Shown here: positions 1 to 9,419 of the stretch, in pieces
How positions within the stretch are numbered: the stretch's first letter is position 1
Layout: each line of letters opens with the position of its first letter
Assembly: GCA_932521025.1 (NCBI GenBank)
Contig: OW051471.1
Coordinates: 4,712,001 to 4,776,000, forward strand
Direction of reading: 5' to 3'
Source: Oscheius onirici
Taxonomy: Eukaryota > Nematoda > Chromadorea > Rhabditida > Rhabditidae
Length of the DNA: 64,000 nt
The notes under the pieces: model-generated
Told to the model about the DNA's origin: nothing
The model's input: only the letters and a program-made list of their open reading frames with translations
Database searches by the model: none
Program-made: the position numbers and the translations under genes

Positions 1-104
1 CATTCCTTTAGGCTGAGAACAGAGATTACTATCAGTTTAGGAGCACAGAAACAGTAAAATCATTAGGACTAAACAAGGAGAGGAGATGGTGAGAATAAGC
101 TATA

Positions 105-311
105 TTACTGTATTGGATTGACAATATTCTGTTCATCAGGAATGGGAAAATAGTCGAGTAGAAACGGACCTTTTTTAGTCTTGGATCCTCCTTGAACTCC
201 GAGCTTCTTGGGAACCAGTTGTGCTTTGGGGTGCATGTTGCGGAATGGTCGTCTCGTTTGTGGAGGGTAAGGGGCGGAGCTAGAGGGCTGTCGACTGTGC
301 GCGTAGGGGGT
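105..311 (-). CDS. Possible 3' terminal exon of an unidentified gene
   Basis: An open stretch of 68 codons ends in TAA at 105-107. Just upstream on the minus strand lies a good acceptor (CTATTTGCAG, ending at 312), and the exon that would follow is in phase. The peptide is rich in Pro, Gln, Lys and Arg and ends in an acidic/aromatic tail (FPIPDEQ). I do not recognise it. No convincing upstream exon is visible in the 1.1 kb before it, so it may belong to a gene with long introns or be a chance open frame. Confidence 0.35.
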   Translation of the reverse strand, partial: TPYAHSRQPSSSAPYPPQTRRPFRNMHPKAQLVPKKLGVQGGSKTKKGPFLLDYFPIPDEQNIVNPIQ

Positions 312-1456
312 CTGCAAATAGAGAATATTTCTGAAGGGGGAAAATTCTGAGAAGGAGGGGAAGAAGAAGGGACAGCCGGATGGACACATGTGGCTGTCCA
401 ACGGCTGTGGCCCGGCTGTTCAGCATCTGCAACTGCTCGCTTTTTGGCCCTCTGTCTCCGGAATCAGCTGGCGCGGCAGCTGGCAGCAACTGACAAAAGT
501 AGTCAAGAGTAGACAGTACCCAATGACTTTCTTCGTTCTATTTGAACGATTCTTTCAGATATTTCTGGTTCTTATCGTAGCTCCAGTCTCTCTTCTCTCC
601 CCCGTAGTTTTTTCCATCCCATTATATGCCGAAGAATGAAATCAATCTCATTGACGTTAGTTTACCTAAAAGTAGTTGATGGGCCACAGTCCCGAGTCAG
701 CTGTCGTCTCTCTTCCTTCTATGGAACAACTGGCGGACAACTGTGCCATAAACAATGACTTTGCTGCCACAAGCTCTGCCGAGATTGACCATTACGTGTC
801 AGAATAGTCTCTCTATTATTATGGCTCTAAGACCTGGGGTGACACAATTTATGACTATTTGCTGAGAGTATCATCCAGGGCCGGCCAATTATCGGAGACA
901 AAAGACGATGGGTGTTTATTCAAGCGGTCACCTCCAAAGACGGTCAGACGAAAGAGGATACGTTCCGCCAGATGTGATGGCAGGAAGTGTACCTGTTTGT
1001 ATCACAGGGCATACATAATTAGAGCCTATTAGGATCGGACTGGCTGGTGTCATTGTTGGATAATTACAGCCGGCGGCTTTTATTCAACAGTCGGCTGACT
1101 CTTTTCATGACCACAATTGGCTGGCCTCTACGCGCGAAAAACTCCCGGGCCATTTCTATTTCCAGAAGAGGAGGCAATTCTGGTTCAGTTGGTCGGATTA
1201 GCGTATAATGAAGACGATTACTCAATGGACAGACTCCCCGTCGTGATTCTCGACGACCAATATGCTAATATGTGGATATGTTAATTCACAGTCGTCACCA
1301 ATCATCTCCCAAATGCCCTCGAGGTAGACTACGGAAGATTCATGAAATATTGTCCCTCGTGTTAGTTCAGAGCCAAACCTTCTACAGAATCTCTCTATGG
1401 GTGGTCTTCTCGCTTCTTTTCAACTCTCCGGGGGTCCAACACAACCTGTTGATATG
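312..1456. other. Stretch without a recognisable gene
   Basis: No exon chain, RNA gene or clear repeat can be supported here. Open frames are short and lack matching splice sites. It could be intron of a gene that includes the exon at 105-311, or intergenic sequence. Confidence 0.5.
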
Positions 1457-2230
1457 CTAATTGGCGGAAGAAAGAACACTTAGAGTTTTGTTAATCTGGG
1501 AAACAGAAGCCGAAGAGAAGACTGTTACGCATTGGACTGAGGGCAGAGAAGGATCAGAGTAAGTGTCAATAAAGGCCTCTAATTTGCGGATTAACCTCCT
1601 TTCGTGAGCCGACGAGTGGGAAACACCGGAACCAACAGATGGGAAGAGTACGTAAAGGCGGGAAGAATCAGAGCATGGATAATTGTTCGGACAGATGGCT
1701 GACTGCAGAATATTCTCATTATAGTCATTACTTCTTTCTGAGGAATCGTTTTTGTAGAAAACGGACCTTCTCCGCTTCCGGTCAGTTCCCTGTAGTGGAA
1801 TGTGATACTTGTCAGGTGCTAATCCAATTTGTTTAGTCATGTGGCCATCTGTGCCTCTTGTGAGAGAGCCGCTCTTCTTCATGGACGGTTAATTGGTTCG
1901 AGTGACACCCGATCGAGCCGGCTATGGCAAAAAGCGGAAGCTGACCTCGATTGACTTGTAAAAATCAGACTTGATGCAGCTGTCAGACAAATCCCAGCTG
2001 TGTTCCGTGCCAATGACTACCCACAAAGAGGCACCTGTGGTCATTGCGACACTGTACGCATGTTGAGATGATAGCACGCTTGGCCGAAGAGAAGGTCCCG
2101 TTTCTTGTGCAACTAATTGCTCCAAACCCTTCATTAGCAAGACTTCCCAGAGTCTAGGGACTGTTTGGTCTAACACCTTCTCTAGAACGTGCGATGGTAG
2201 TAAGAGTGCGCAAACAAACAAGGATTTATG
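1457..2230 (-). CDS. Possible coding exons of an unidentified gene
   Basis: Two minus-strand open stretches look coding by composition. The first runs from about 2180 to 1922, is introduced by a possible acceptor (TTCTAGAG near 2175) and contains the peptide ending VSFRFLP. The second, 1882-1457, is rich in Ser, Arg and Asn. They lie in different frames and could be joined by a short intron (GTCAGC near 1945, acceptor near 1880). There is no family resemblance and no clear start. The pair sits directly downstream of the BTB gene on the same strand. Treat as tentative. Confidence 0.25.
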
Positions 2231-2273
2231 CATAAAATTAGATAGTTTTGTATATACAGAATCATAAGGAAAC

Positions 2274-3157
2274 TTAGGAGAAAACACCCTCATTCTCGAA
2301 CTTCTTGAACAGTTTGCCGAGAATAGTGAAGTCGAGGCTTTCAAGAGGATGGATATCTTTCTCGTCGATAATACTCAGCCACTCCTTGAACATGCAATAT
2401 TTGTAGTGTTTCTAAGCAAACATTTTTAGGTCCAAAAGACAGAACAAGGATACCTCTTCCTGGTCAACGTCCATTTTGTGAACCATGGCGAATATCCACT
2501 GATTGAGACAGCAGAAGCAGTTTTCAACAGAGCAAATGTCGCTGTTGATGATTTGTTGAAGATACTGCTTGACGTCGGAGGTCACATTGAATCTGTCGGC
2601 GACAGTCAAGAGTTCACCAGTGGATTTCCAGAAGTCTGGAATTAGCTTGGGGGGAAGCACAGAAAGCTTACTTTCAACGTATTTGGTCTTATTGATGCTC
2701 GTCTCATGTCGGAACACCCGAACTCCGTCAGGAACGAAGTTGGACTTGATTTTGAATGTCTCTTTCTGAGGCTGAGCTCGTTTAACATGCAAGAAAAATA
2801 GTTACCAGCATGATTTTGGAAACTCGAAGGAATTTGTCACAGTCCATGATGCATCCTTTGTACCAGAAATCTACCAACTTCTTGAAGGCAACGACAGACA
2901 CTTCCTTGATTTCGATACGATCTTCGCCAGCCTCTTTGAAATCACGATAGAACATTGCTTTGAAGTATTCAGATCGGCTGGCCAATATCTTAAGGGTACT
3001 CGTATATGAACAAGCGAATAAAAAGTACCATTTTGTGAACATGAAACTCTTGTTCGTCAACAACGATAACAACATCCGAGAGCTCTTCGTCTCCATACTT
3101 CAAAGGAGCAGGTCTTTCAGCCGGTGTAGGAGTATTTAGCGGCGGATGGGGTTCCAT
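2274..3157 (-). CDS. BTB/POZ domain protein
   Basis: Four exons (3157-3029, 2988-2806, 2771 or 2765 to 2454, 2411-2274) encode about 255 residues. Residues 22-100 form a BTB domain: the DELSDVVIVVDEQEFHVHK strand pair, then LASRSEYFKAMF and the later helix VAFKKLVDFWYKG. BTB domains dimerise and often act as substrate adaptors for cullin-3 ligases. After the domain comes a helical region (VTSDVKQYLQQII, BACK-like) without kelch, MATH or zinc-finger repeats, so the partner is unknown. The start is supported by an in-frame TAA 27 nt upstream. Introns are 34-42 nt. The acceptor of exon 3 is ambiguous by two codons (CTCAG at 2772 or 2766). Confidence 0.85.
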
Positions 3158-3289
3158 GCTAGCTTCTGAATTTGGGCGGTGTTATTCATTCTGTTGAAAC
3201 ATGAACAAAAAATGTTGAAACTAGAAGAGTCAAGAAAAAAACCTTGGAAATTTTGTTGATCCTCCTCGTACTTTTTCGAGCATACTGTA

Positions 3290-3665
3290 GAGTATACTTG
3301 ATACTTGAGCGACTCGACTCTACTCGGCATGTCCTGCGAGTCGGCTCGACCCGAGGTACCCCACGAGCCGGCTCGACTTGGCCCGCGAGTCGAGTCGAGT
3401 TGATTTTCAAAGGTTATTTGGCTCAACAAACGGGAAATAACAAAAGAGTTTCTTCATTTCTTCGTATTTGAGGCGCGGAATTTGAAAAAAAAATTGAAAA
3501 AAAATCGGCTCCTCTCGCGAGCCAGCTCGAGACGGCTCGACATATCCCGCGAGCCGGCTCTACTCGACTCGACTCGACATGGCCCACGAGCCGACTCGAC
3601 TCGGGTCCGTCCAGAAATCGGCTCGAATCGGCTCGTGACTCGACTTTTTGATTCGACGCCCAAGT
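3290..3665. repeat. CpG-rich degenerate tandem array (TCGA/GAGTCG units)
   Basis: A unit of about 22-26 nt, roughly GCCC-CGAG-CCGGCTCGAC, recurs at least five times in two blocks (3300-3405 and 3510-3650) separated by A/T-rich sequence. Units are built from the self-complementary words TCGA and GAGTCGACTC, so both strands stay open in several frames and give artificial Ser/Arg-rich reading frames. A short sequence, AGTATACTGTAGAG, flanks both sides (3280s and 3662-3677), which suggests one inserted element. Confidence 0.7.
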
Positions 3666-4072
3666 ATACTGTAGAGCGGGAAAATGAACCGGCGAATTCA
3701 AAAGTTCATTAAACGAAAAAGTTCGGGTTAGGGACTTTTCTTAAAAAAACTTTCTAAGAAAAGTCACACCGCAACTTTACTTTAAAAAAGAATTTCTAAG
3801 AAAAGTTGCGGTCGAATTTGTTGACCGGTAATTCTTTCGTATATTTTTTTTTGTAGAGCAGTCGCCGTGTGATTACAAACCGGGTACCATAACATTATTT
3901 TGAAAAAAAAATGGAAAGAAAATGACACCATAGTTTTCGGTAAATTTTGCGCGGGGAGCCTCGAAATGAACCATTTTCGCATTTTCCTTCATTTTTCATC
4001 CACTTTTAGAAAGTTCTTCTAATTTTTTTTTGTAAAACTTTTCCTCTCGATGTATGTGATTTTTCAGTGGAG
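3666..4072. other. A/T-rich intergenic stretch with short hairpin
   Basis: Holds a small imperfect hairpin built from the word TTTCTAAGAAAAGT (3730-3810) and the presumed promoter and outron of the small + strand gene that starts at 4073. A run TGATTTTTCAG ends 6 nt before that start codon. Confidence 0.45.
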
Positions 4073-4487
4073 ATGGTCTCCTCTTCGCAAAATGGCGACG
4101 GAGGAGTAAAGACTGGAATCTGCTCACGGAAAATGCTTCCGAAAATGTCGATGGCACGACTGGCTTCTACACATCTTCGGCTTGTTTGTAGCTATCTGAA
4201 TCCCTTCAAGTCTAGGTTTTTTTCTATTAATTTTTGCTAATTTCTGCAGGCTTTTTGTGCGGAATGTCGACGGTTTGTCAATTTCTTTTGCTGGTTCTAT
4301 CGAAATCAAGAAGGTCGGTTTACAGAAACAAAACACTGGTAACGTAATTTTCAGCCCGTAAAACCTTGAATTTTCAGATTCTTGTTCCCCTCAAAAACCA
4401 ACTTCTCAAATGAAGCTGCGCCTCGATGAAGTTATGAGCCTTGAGAAGGAAATAGACGAATTACGCCGCAAAATATCAAAAAACTGA
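4073..4487 (+). CDS. Small uncharacterised protein with C-terminal coiled coil
   Basis: Three exons joined by introns of 34 and 39 nt (donors after TCTAG and CACTG; acceptors TTCTGCAG and TTTTCAG). The product is about 113 residues: a basic N-terminus, a short stretch rich in hydrophobic residues (LFVRNVDGLSISFAGS), then a Ser/Pro linker and a C-terminal heptad-like helix (LDEVMSLEKEIDELRRKI). The acceptor-like TTTTTCAG just upstream of the ATG suggests spliced-leader addition. I do not recognise the family. The short length and terminal coiled coil suit a subunit of a larger complex, but that is inference. Confidence 0.6.
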
Positions 4488-5043
4488 CACTAATATTCTT
4501 TGGAAGCATCAATTGCTCTAGTTTGCCATTTTCATGTTTTCGATACGCGAACCATGATTGTACATAGAAATACTAATAACACGGTTAAAAGCATTCATTG
4601 TTTCTTCATAGATATATCTAACCCTTTCACATTTATTTGTTTTTTCGAACATTCTTTCCAAACAACAAAACTTTTTAACGAATAGAGAACTCTCGGCTTC
4701 TGACTTGGCTAGGAATAAGTCTTGCGGCCAATGCTCTGCGTCTCTGTCAATAAGGGTTCTCTGGCTGTACTTAGTAGTTTGCCCATTTTTGCCGTGCTCA
4801 GCCTGTCGCATGATTAATGACTACTTGCTGCTCTTTTACCCCGCTTTCTCTGATGTCAGGCGAATTCCGCTTACGATTTTTATCAGTTTATATAAAAGCT
4901 TCTTTACAAATTCTTTTCCACACCAGCTTGTGGCTCAAATTGGCAAAAAAAAAAAAATTCCTGCTAGCCTATGAATCTAATAGGAAGTCCTATACGATAA
5001 GGTTACCATAACAGCAAAATGTTCATTCAAGTTCTTTTTTCAG
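4488..5043. other. Intergenic stretch upstream of the receptor gene
   Basis: A/T-rich. No exon is convincing, although a first exon of the receptor could be hidden here. Contains poly-A runs and the acceptor TTCTTTTTTCAG at 5033-5043 that opens the first recognisable receptor exon. Confidence 0.4.
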
Positions 5044-8000
5044 CTCGAGCTTTAATTTTTACGGCCAGGAGTATACTCCTCAGGCTGCAAATTACGTGAG
5101 TATTTACTTCTCATTTATCGTACATAGCAACTTTAGAGAACACATGAATAGTACTGATCTACTTTCGCTGTTTACTGTTCCTTACCACTCTGACCAGGTT
5201 TGTAAATGTAATGATCGAAAAGCAAATTCAGTTTAGAAATCGCCGAGTACGGACAAAGGCCAACTAACCAACAGGAAGCCAAAACTAGAAACAACAGGTC
5301 CTTGTGTGGTATGACTGATGAGTTTTAGCCTACTCTGTTTCAGATATGTGAGGCAGAGAAAGCTGGATATCATTTCGGGGTCAATGCATGTGCGGCTTGC
5401 AGTGCTTTTTTTCGTCGAACCATATCAAAAAACAGGAAATATGTTTGCCGTAAAACTGGTCAGGAGCACTTGAACTGTCCAATTGACAAACGTATGTCCA
5501 CTATACTTCGTCGAGTCAAAAATCTCGACTCGATTCCGGTTTGAGTCCGACTCGTGGACCATATCGAGTCGACTCGTGCGGTGCCTCGAGTCGAGTCAGA
5601 CTTGGAATCGAGTAGAGTCGCCCAAGCAAGCATGTGCGCTCGGACCGGCTGAGGTCGGTCCGGCCCGATTTTCAAATTGGACCGGTCCGGTCCATTTTTC
5701 GAAAAAGCGCGGGGTAATGAATTTTTCAATTTTTTTCTCTTTTTTCTTCATTTTTCAACCGTAATAATGTTTTTTTTCTTCGTTTTTCTGCTTGAAACAT
5801 CGTGTATTATTAAATTGGCCACTGAAATATCTCTTTAAAAATAAATGTAACACTTTTGAGCATTTTACAACACTTACAGCAGATTCAAGCCTAAGAACGT
5901 TGAAATATGCTCACAAGTATTACATTTATCTCTAAAGAGATATTTCAGTGGTTAACTTGATAATACACGTTGTTTCGAGTAGAAAAAAAACGAAGAAAAA
6001 CCATTATTACGGATGAAAATTGAGATTTTGAGCGGTGGTTAAAGGACTAATTATTCTGTCAGAAGCTACTTTACAGACTATACTCTATTTTTTAAAGTGC
6101 CCCGCTTGTTCTTCCAAAACAATAAGCCAGAAACTGTTATTTTTGCATATATATTATGTGTGATAGGAATAAACGCCCCCCCCCCCCCCCTTCTAAAATT
6201 TTTGTTTTTCATCCAAATGCCACCAAAATTTGGCTGGATGGGAGCAGTATAGGGCCCAACTTCCACACAACATTTCAGCCGATTTGCCTTTTTTTGGCGG
6301 AGCTAGGTCGATTTTAGCACTTTTTTGCGTGCATCACTAATGAGGCCATATGCCTGCACAATACCAGACCAAGCCATCGAACAGTTTTCTCAAACACCCG
6401 ATCCTAAATTTTTTTTTCACTTGTCCAAAAACACCATGCCACTTCCGACGTGAATTTCGAGGAGCAAACAAGTTTTTGAGTAAGAGAATGTCCGTACGAT
6501 GCTATTGGAAGAATAAAAAATTTTGACCAAAAAATTCTTTTTTTTTTTAAGTTTAGGAGCGAGTGTTTAAGAAAACTGTTCGATGGCTTCGGCTGATATT
6601 GTGCAGGGATATAGCCTAATATGTGATTCATCTAATAGGCCATAGGACATGCCGATATGTTTTCCTCAAAAAAAAGTTATGGGTCCGACAGTGCCGCGAG
6701 GTCGGACCCCAAAAATATTTTAATAATTAAAACTTCAGGTCATCGCTGTTACTGCCGAGCCTGCCGCATCCTAAAGTGCCTAAATAAAGGCATGGATCCG
6801 TCAGGTATGATCATATTTTTAAAACATTTATCAACTTGTTCAGCTGTACAACCTCATAGAGATTCTATAGGGTCGAAGTCAAAAAGTCTTCTATGCGACG
6901 ATTCGGACAATCAGAATCCAGTGGACACTGTTCGTCAACTTTTTGTTGACACGAAGGTCGATGTTCCATTTCTAAGTGCCTCTTCAAACTTTTCCACTGA
7001 CAGCTCTGCGGAAAATGTAATACCCAAAACGGAAATTACTGACCTAGACTCCCTGCATCAGGTTAGCATTCGTTTGTTTACAGCAAAAAAAGAAATAAAT
7101 AGGAATTGAATCAATCTCTTCTCGATTGCCAATCGGTCTCGTCGGATAGTTATTCCAGTGTTTCTGGCTATGACCCGGGTCAAAATCTGATCGAAAGCAC
7201 AGTTGCCGAATACCGAAAGCTGTTGGAACGACGTCGTCTCTTTTACTGTTCCAGCTCAGTTCGAGATATTGTCGGCGGTACTCTGCCAGTAAGATTATCC
7301 GTATTCATTCGGATATTTTGTTATAGGAACCGCGTCCAGCGAAATATCTTGATCGAGTTCGTCGGCATCATACACGGATTGAAGTAGTCTTATTCGTAGA
7401 ATTTTTGAATTCCATTCATCCTTTTTCCCAGCTCGCTGTCGACGACAAGATCGCTCTTATGAAGCACTTATCAGTCTCTTGGTCCATTCTCGAAAAATAC
7501 TACTGTACAATGAAAGGCGGAGGTCTGGAAAACAACAGGTTTGTTCCAATATGGTTCTACTGGCTTTTCAGAATCATCCATTGTGATAGTACCTACACCG
7601 ACTTGGAAAATCCCGATGCTATCGAGTTTGACGATAAGCTAGTAGCTGGCGAAAGACTGGATAAAGATACGCTCAATAAGTGAGCGGTTTTATTCTCAAT
7701 AACAAAAAAAGTTTAGACTTTTTATCACTCCTCTGCAGGATGCTCTTCGTGAAATTTCCGGACCAATGCTCCATTACCAAATGACAGACGTCGAGTTTTG
7801 TGGCCTTACGGCCATTCTTCTTTTCGATCCAGGTTTGTATCGTTTTGTTCACGTATTTTACTCTTCCTTTAGTCGTGAAGAACCTCTCTTCTGACAGCCA
7901 ACAGATTGTCAGAGAAGCCCGCGATCGTGTCTATCAAGATTGGTTTGCTTACTATCGAGCCCATGGTATCCATGACGCCAGCGAGCGGATGGGCAACACA

Positions 8001-8244
8001 ATGCTTCTTTTGCCGGCCGTTCAGGTGAGTAGATTGTAGTTTATTCAAAAAGCTGGTTCGTGTGAACCAGATAAACATTTTGCTGATAATAACGTCACTC
8101 TTTTTCGTGTAATCTGAGCCGGTGCAGCGCACGTATATTGAAACTCTTCAGACGACCGTGGAAAAGACAGCTGAGAATATGCGACTCATTCGATTCTTCG
8201 AGCTGTTCGAGTACGATCCTCTCGTCGACGACCTTCTTCCCTGA
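5044..8244 (+). CDS. Nuclear hormone receptor, nematode supplementary (HNF4-derived) type
   Basis: A ligand-regulated transcription factor. The DNA-binding domain is split over three exons: finger 1 carries CVIC and, after 13 residues, the P-box [12 protein letters not shown], typical of nematode supplementary receptors; finger 2 reads YVCRKTG...NC, then [19 protein letters not shown]. Finger 2 spacing is C-x9-C-x9-C-x2-C, four residues longer in the first loop than usual. A Ser/Thr-rich hinge leads to the ligand-binding domain ([29 protein letters not shown]) and an AF-2-like end, DPLVDDLLP. Intron 5492-6738 splits an Arg codon of finger 2 and is filled with repeats; the other introns are short. 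The first visible exon begins at 5044, in phase but without a Met; the first Met, at 5144, lies in the next exon, so the true start is either there or further upstream. Confidence 0.9.
5505..5720. repeat. GC-rich palindromic repeat block in receptor intron
   Basis: Starts with TCGAGTCG-type words like those of the array at 3.3-3.7 kb, then at 5630-5652 contains CATGTGCGCTCGGACCGGCTG, which matches the terminal repeat of the fold-back element at 8318 apart from one or two bases. It continues with GGTCCGGCCCGATTTTCAAATTGG-like sequence, also seen in opposite orientation near 54.9 kb. Confidence 0.6.
5769..6000. repeat. Inverted repeat (about 90-nt arms) in receptor intron
   Basis: The left arm (5769-5862) contains CCACTGAAATATCTCTTTA and GTGTATTAT; the right arm (5909-6000) contains the reverse complement, AAAGAGATATTTCAGTGG and ATAATACACG. 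Arms differ by scattered substitutions and the loop is about 45 nt. No reading frame. Consistent with a non-autonomous fold-back or MITE copy. Confidence 0.7.
6330..6645. repeat. Second inverted repeat in receptor intron
   Basis: The left arm includes CTGCACAATACCAGACCAAG and CCATCGAACAGTTTTCT; the right arm carries AGAAAACTGTTCGATGG and TGATATTGTGCAG. Arms are about 85-100 nt with a 120-nt loop. Just before it (6176-6190) is a pure C run. The element ends about 90 nt before the exon that resumes the zinc finger. Confidence 0.7.
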
Positions 8245-8317
8245 TAATTCCTTAGTTTCTATTGAAAATATTGAACATTCCAATTTCTTTCAATTTGCTA
8301 TTACCTTTCCATACTGT

Positions 8318-9204
8318 TAGACATGTGCGCTTGGACCGGCTGGGAAAAAAATTGCCTTCAGTGCGGCGGACAAAAGGAATTCAGCACGCCTTTTTCTGGG
8401 TTTTTTAATGTTTCCCCAGTCATTGTGAACAAATAACGTCTAGCTCAGAAAAAACGTTAAACAAAAAAAGACAAATCCGCAAAGAAAAACGAAATTTGCG
8501 AAAAAATCGACAAAATTCGTGTTTTTCGTACGAAACTTCAATTTTCTTTTTTTGTCTTTTTTGCGGATTTGTCTTTTTTGCTTAACTTTTTTTTCTGTGC
8601 TAGTCGGTATTTGTTCACAATGCCTGGGGAAGCACAAAAAATCCAGAAAAAAATCGTGCTGAATTTCTTTTACCCGGCTTGTTGATTTTGCGGCGCAGCG
8701 CCGTCCATAGGGGTGCGCCGCAGGATTCTGCGCTGGCCACAGAGGCGCTCCGCGCCGGAGAGGAAATTGAGAAACAAAATAGATTTTTGCATTTTTTAAG
8801 TGCTTTATATTCATTTTTTCGACTTCTAGGTCGTTTTAATCGATTCAGCGTGAAAAAATACCCTAGAAAGGTCTAAATTTGAGGAGAAAAGATGGAGAAG
8901 TGGAAGAATACACAGTTTTTCAATCATTTTGCCTCTTTCTAAGAGGTTTCTCTTCAATTTTCTGCCGGAGGAGACCTTTCTAGGGTATTTTTTCACGTTG
9001 AATCGATTAAAACGACCTAGAAGTCGAAAAAAACGAGTATAAAGCACTTAAAAATGCAAAAACCTATTTTGTTTCTCAATTTCCTCTGCGGCGCGGCGCG
9101 CCTTTGTGGCCAGCGCTGAATTCTGCGGCGCGGCCCAGCAAATCAACAAGCCTGCGCCGCACTGAAGGCATTTTTTCCGCAGCCGGTCCAAGCGTACATG
9201 TCTA
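8318..9204. mobile_element. Fold-back (long inverted repeat) element carrying a nested element
   Basis: The termini are inverted copies of TAGACATGTGCGCTTGGACC (8318 on) and its complement (ending at 9204), with one mismatch in the first 25 nt. The match continues to about 55 nt (GCCTTCAGTGCGGCG). Further in, 8680-8876 pairs with 8968-9150, including CGACTTCTAGGTCGTTTTAA and its complement and a G/C-rich block around CTGGCCACA. The left side is longer because of a second inverted repeat at 8375-8672. There is no transposase-like frame. It lies between the receptor and rabenosyn-5 genes. Confidence 0.8.
8375..8672. mobile_element. Nested inverted-repeat element
   Basis: Left arm words AATTCAGCACG, CATTGTGAACAAATA and GACAAATCCGC recur as complements at 8560-8672 (CGGATTTGTC, TATTTGTTCACAATG, CGTGCTGAATT). 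It interrupts the left arm of the larger fold-back element and has no partner on the right side, so it inserted after the larger element formed. Confidence 0.7.
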
Positions 9205-9419
9205 CATATATACTGTGATGTGCCTTATTCCAGTGCTTCCCATTCCCAATCCCGGGTTTTTGTCTAGTCTTGCTTCACTTTACACAATAAACTTTTTATT
9301 TGATTTTTTTCAATGGAACCTGTGACTACGGTTTTGGCCGAATCATACTGGATATTTGTCATTCTTCCTTCCCAAAAACAAATGATTCAAAGTGATGAAA
9401 TAGACGAAACGCCACAATA

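Noticed and set aside
3136..3712. Overlapping Ser/Arg-rich reading frames on both strands
   Set aside because: They are produced by palindromic TCGA-type repeat units that lack stop codons in several frames; they have no splice sites, no sensible start and no domain.
3720..3735. Telomere-like GGTTAGGG word
   Set aside because: A single occurrence without tandem repetition; nematode telomeric repeats are TTAGGC.
6176..6190. Pure C tract as a regulatory element
   Set aside because: A homopolymer run inside a repeat-filled intron; probably replication slippage.
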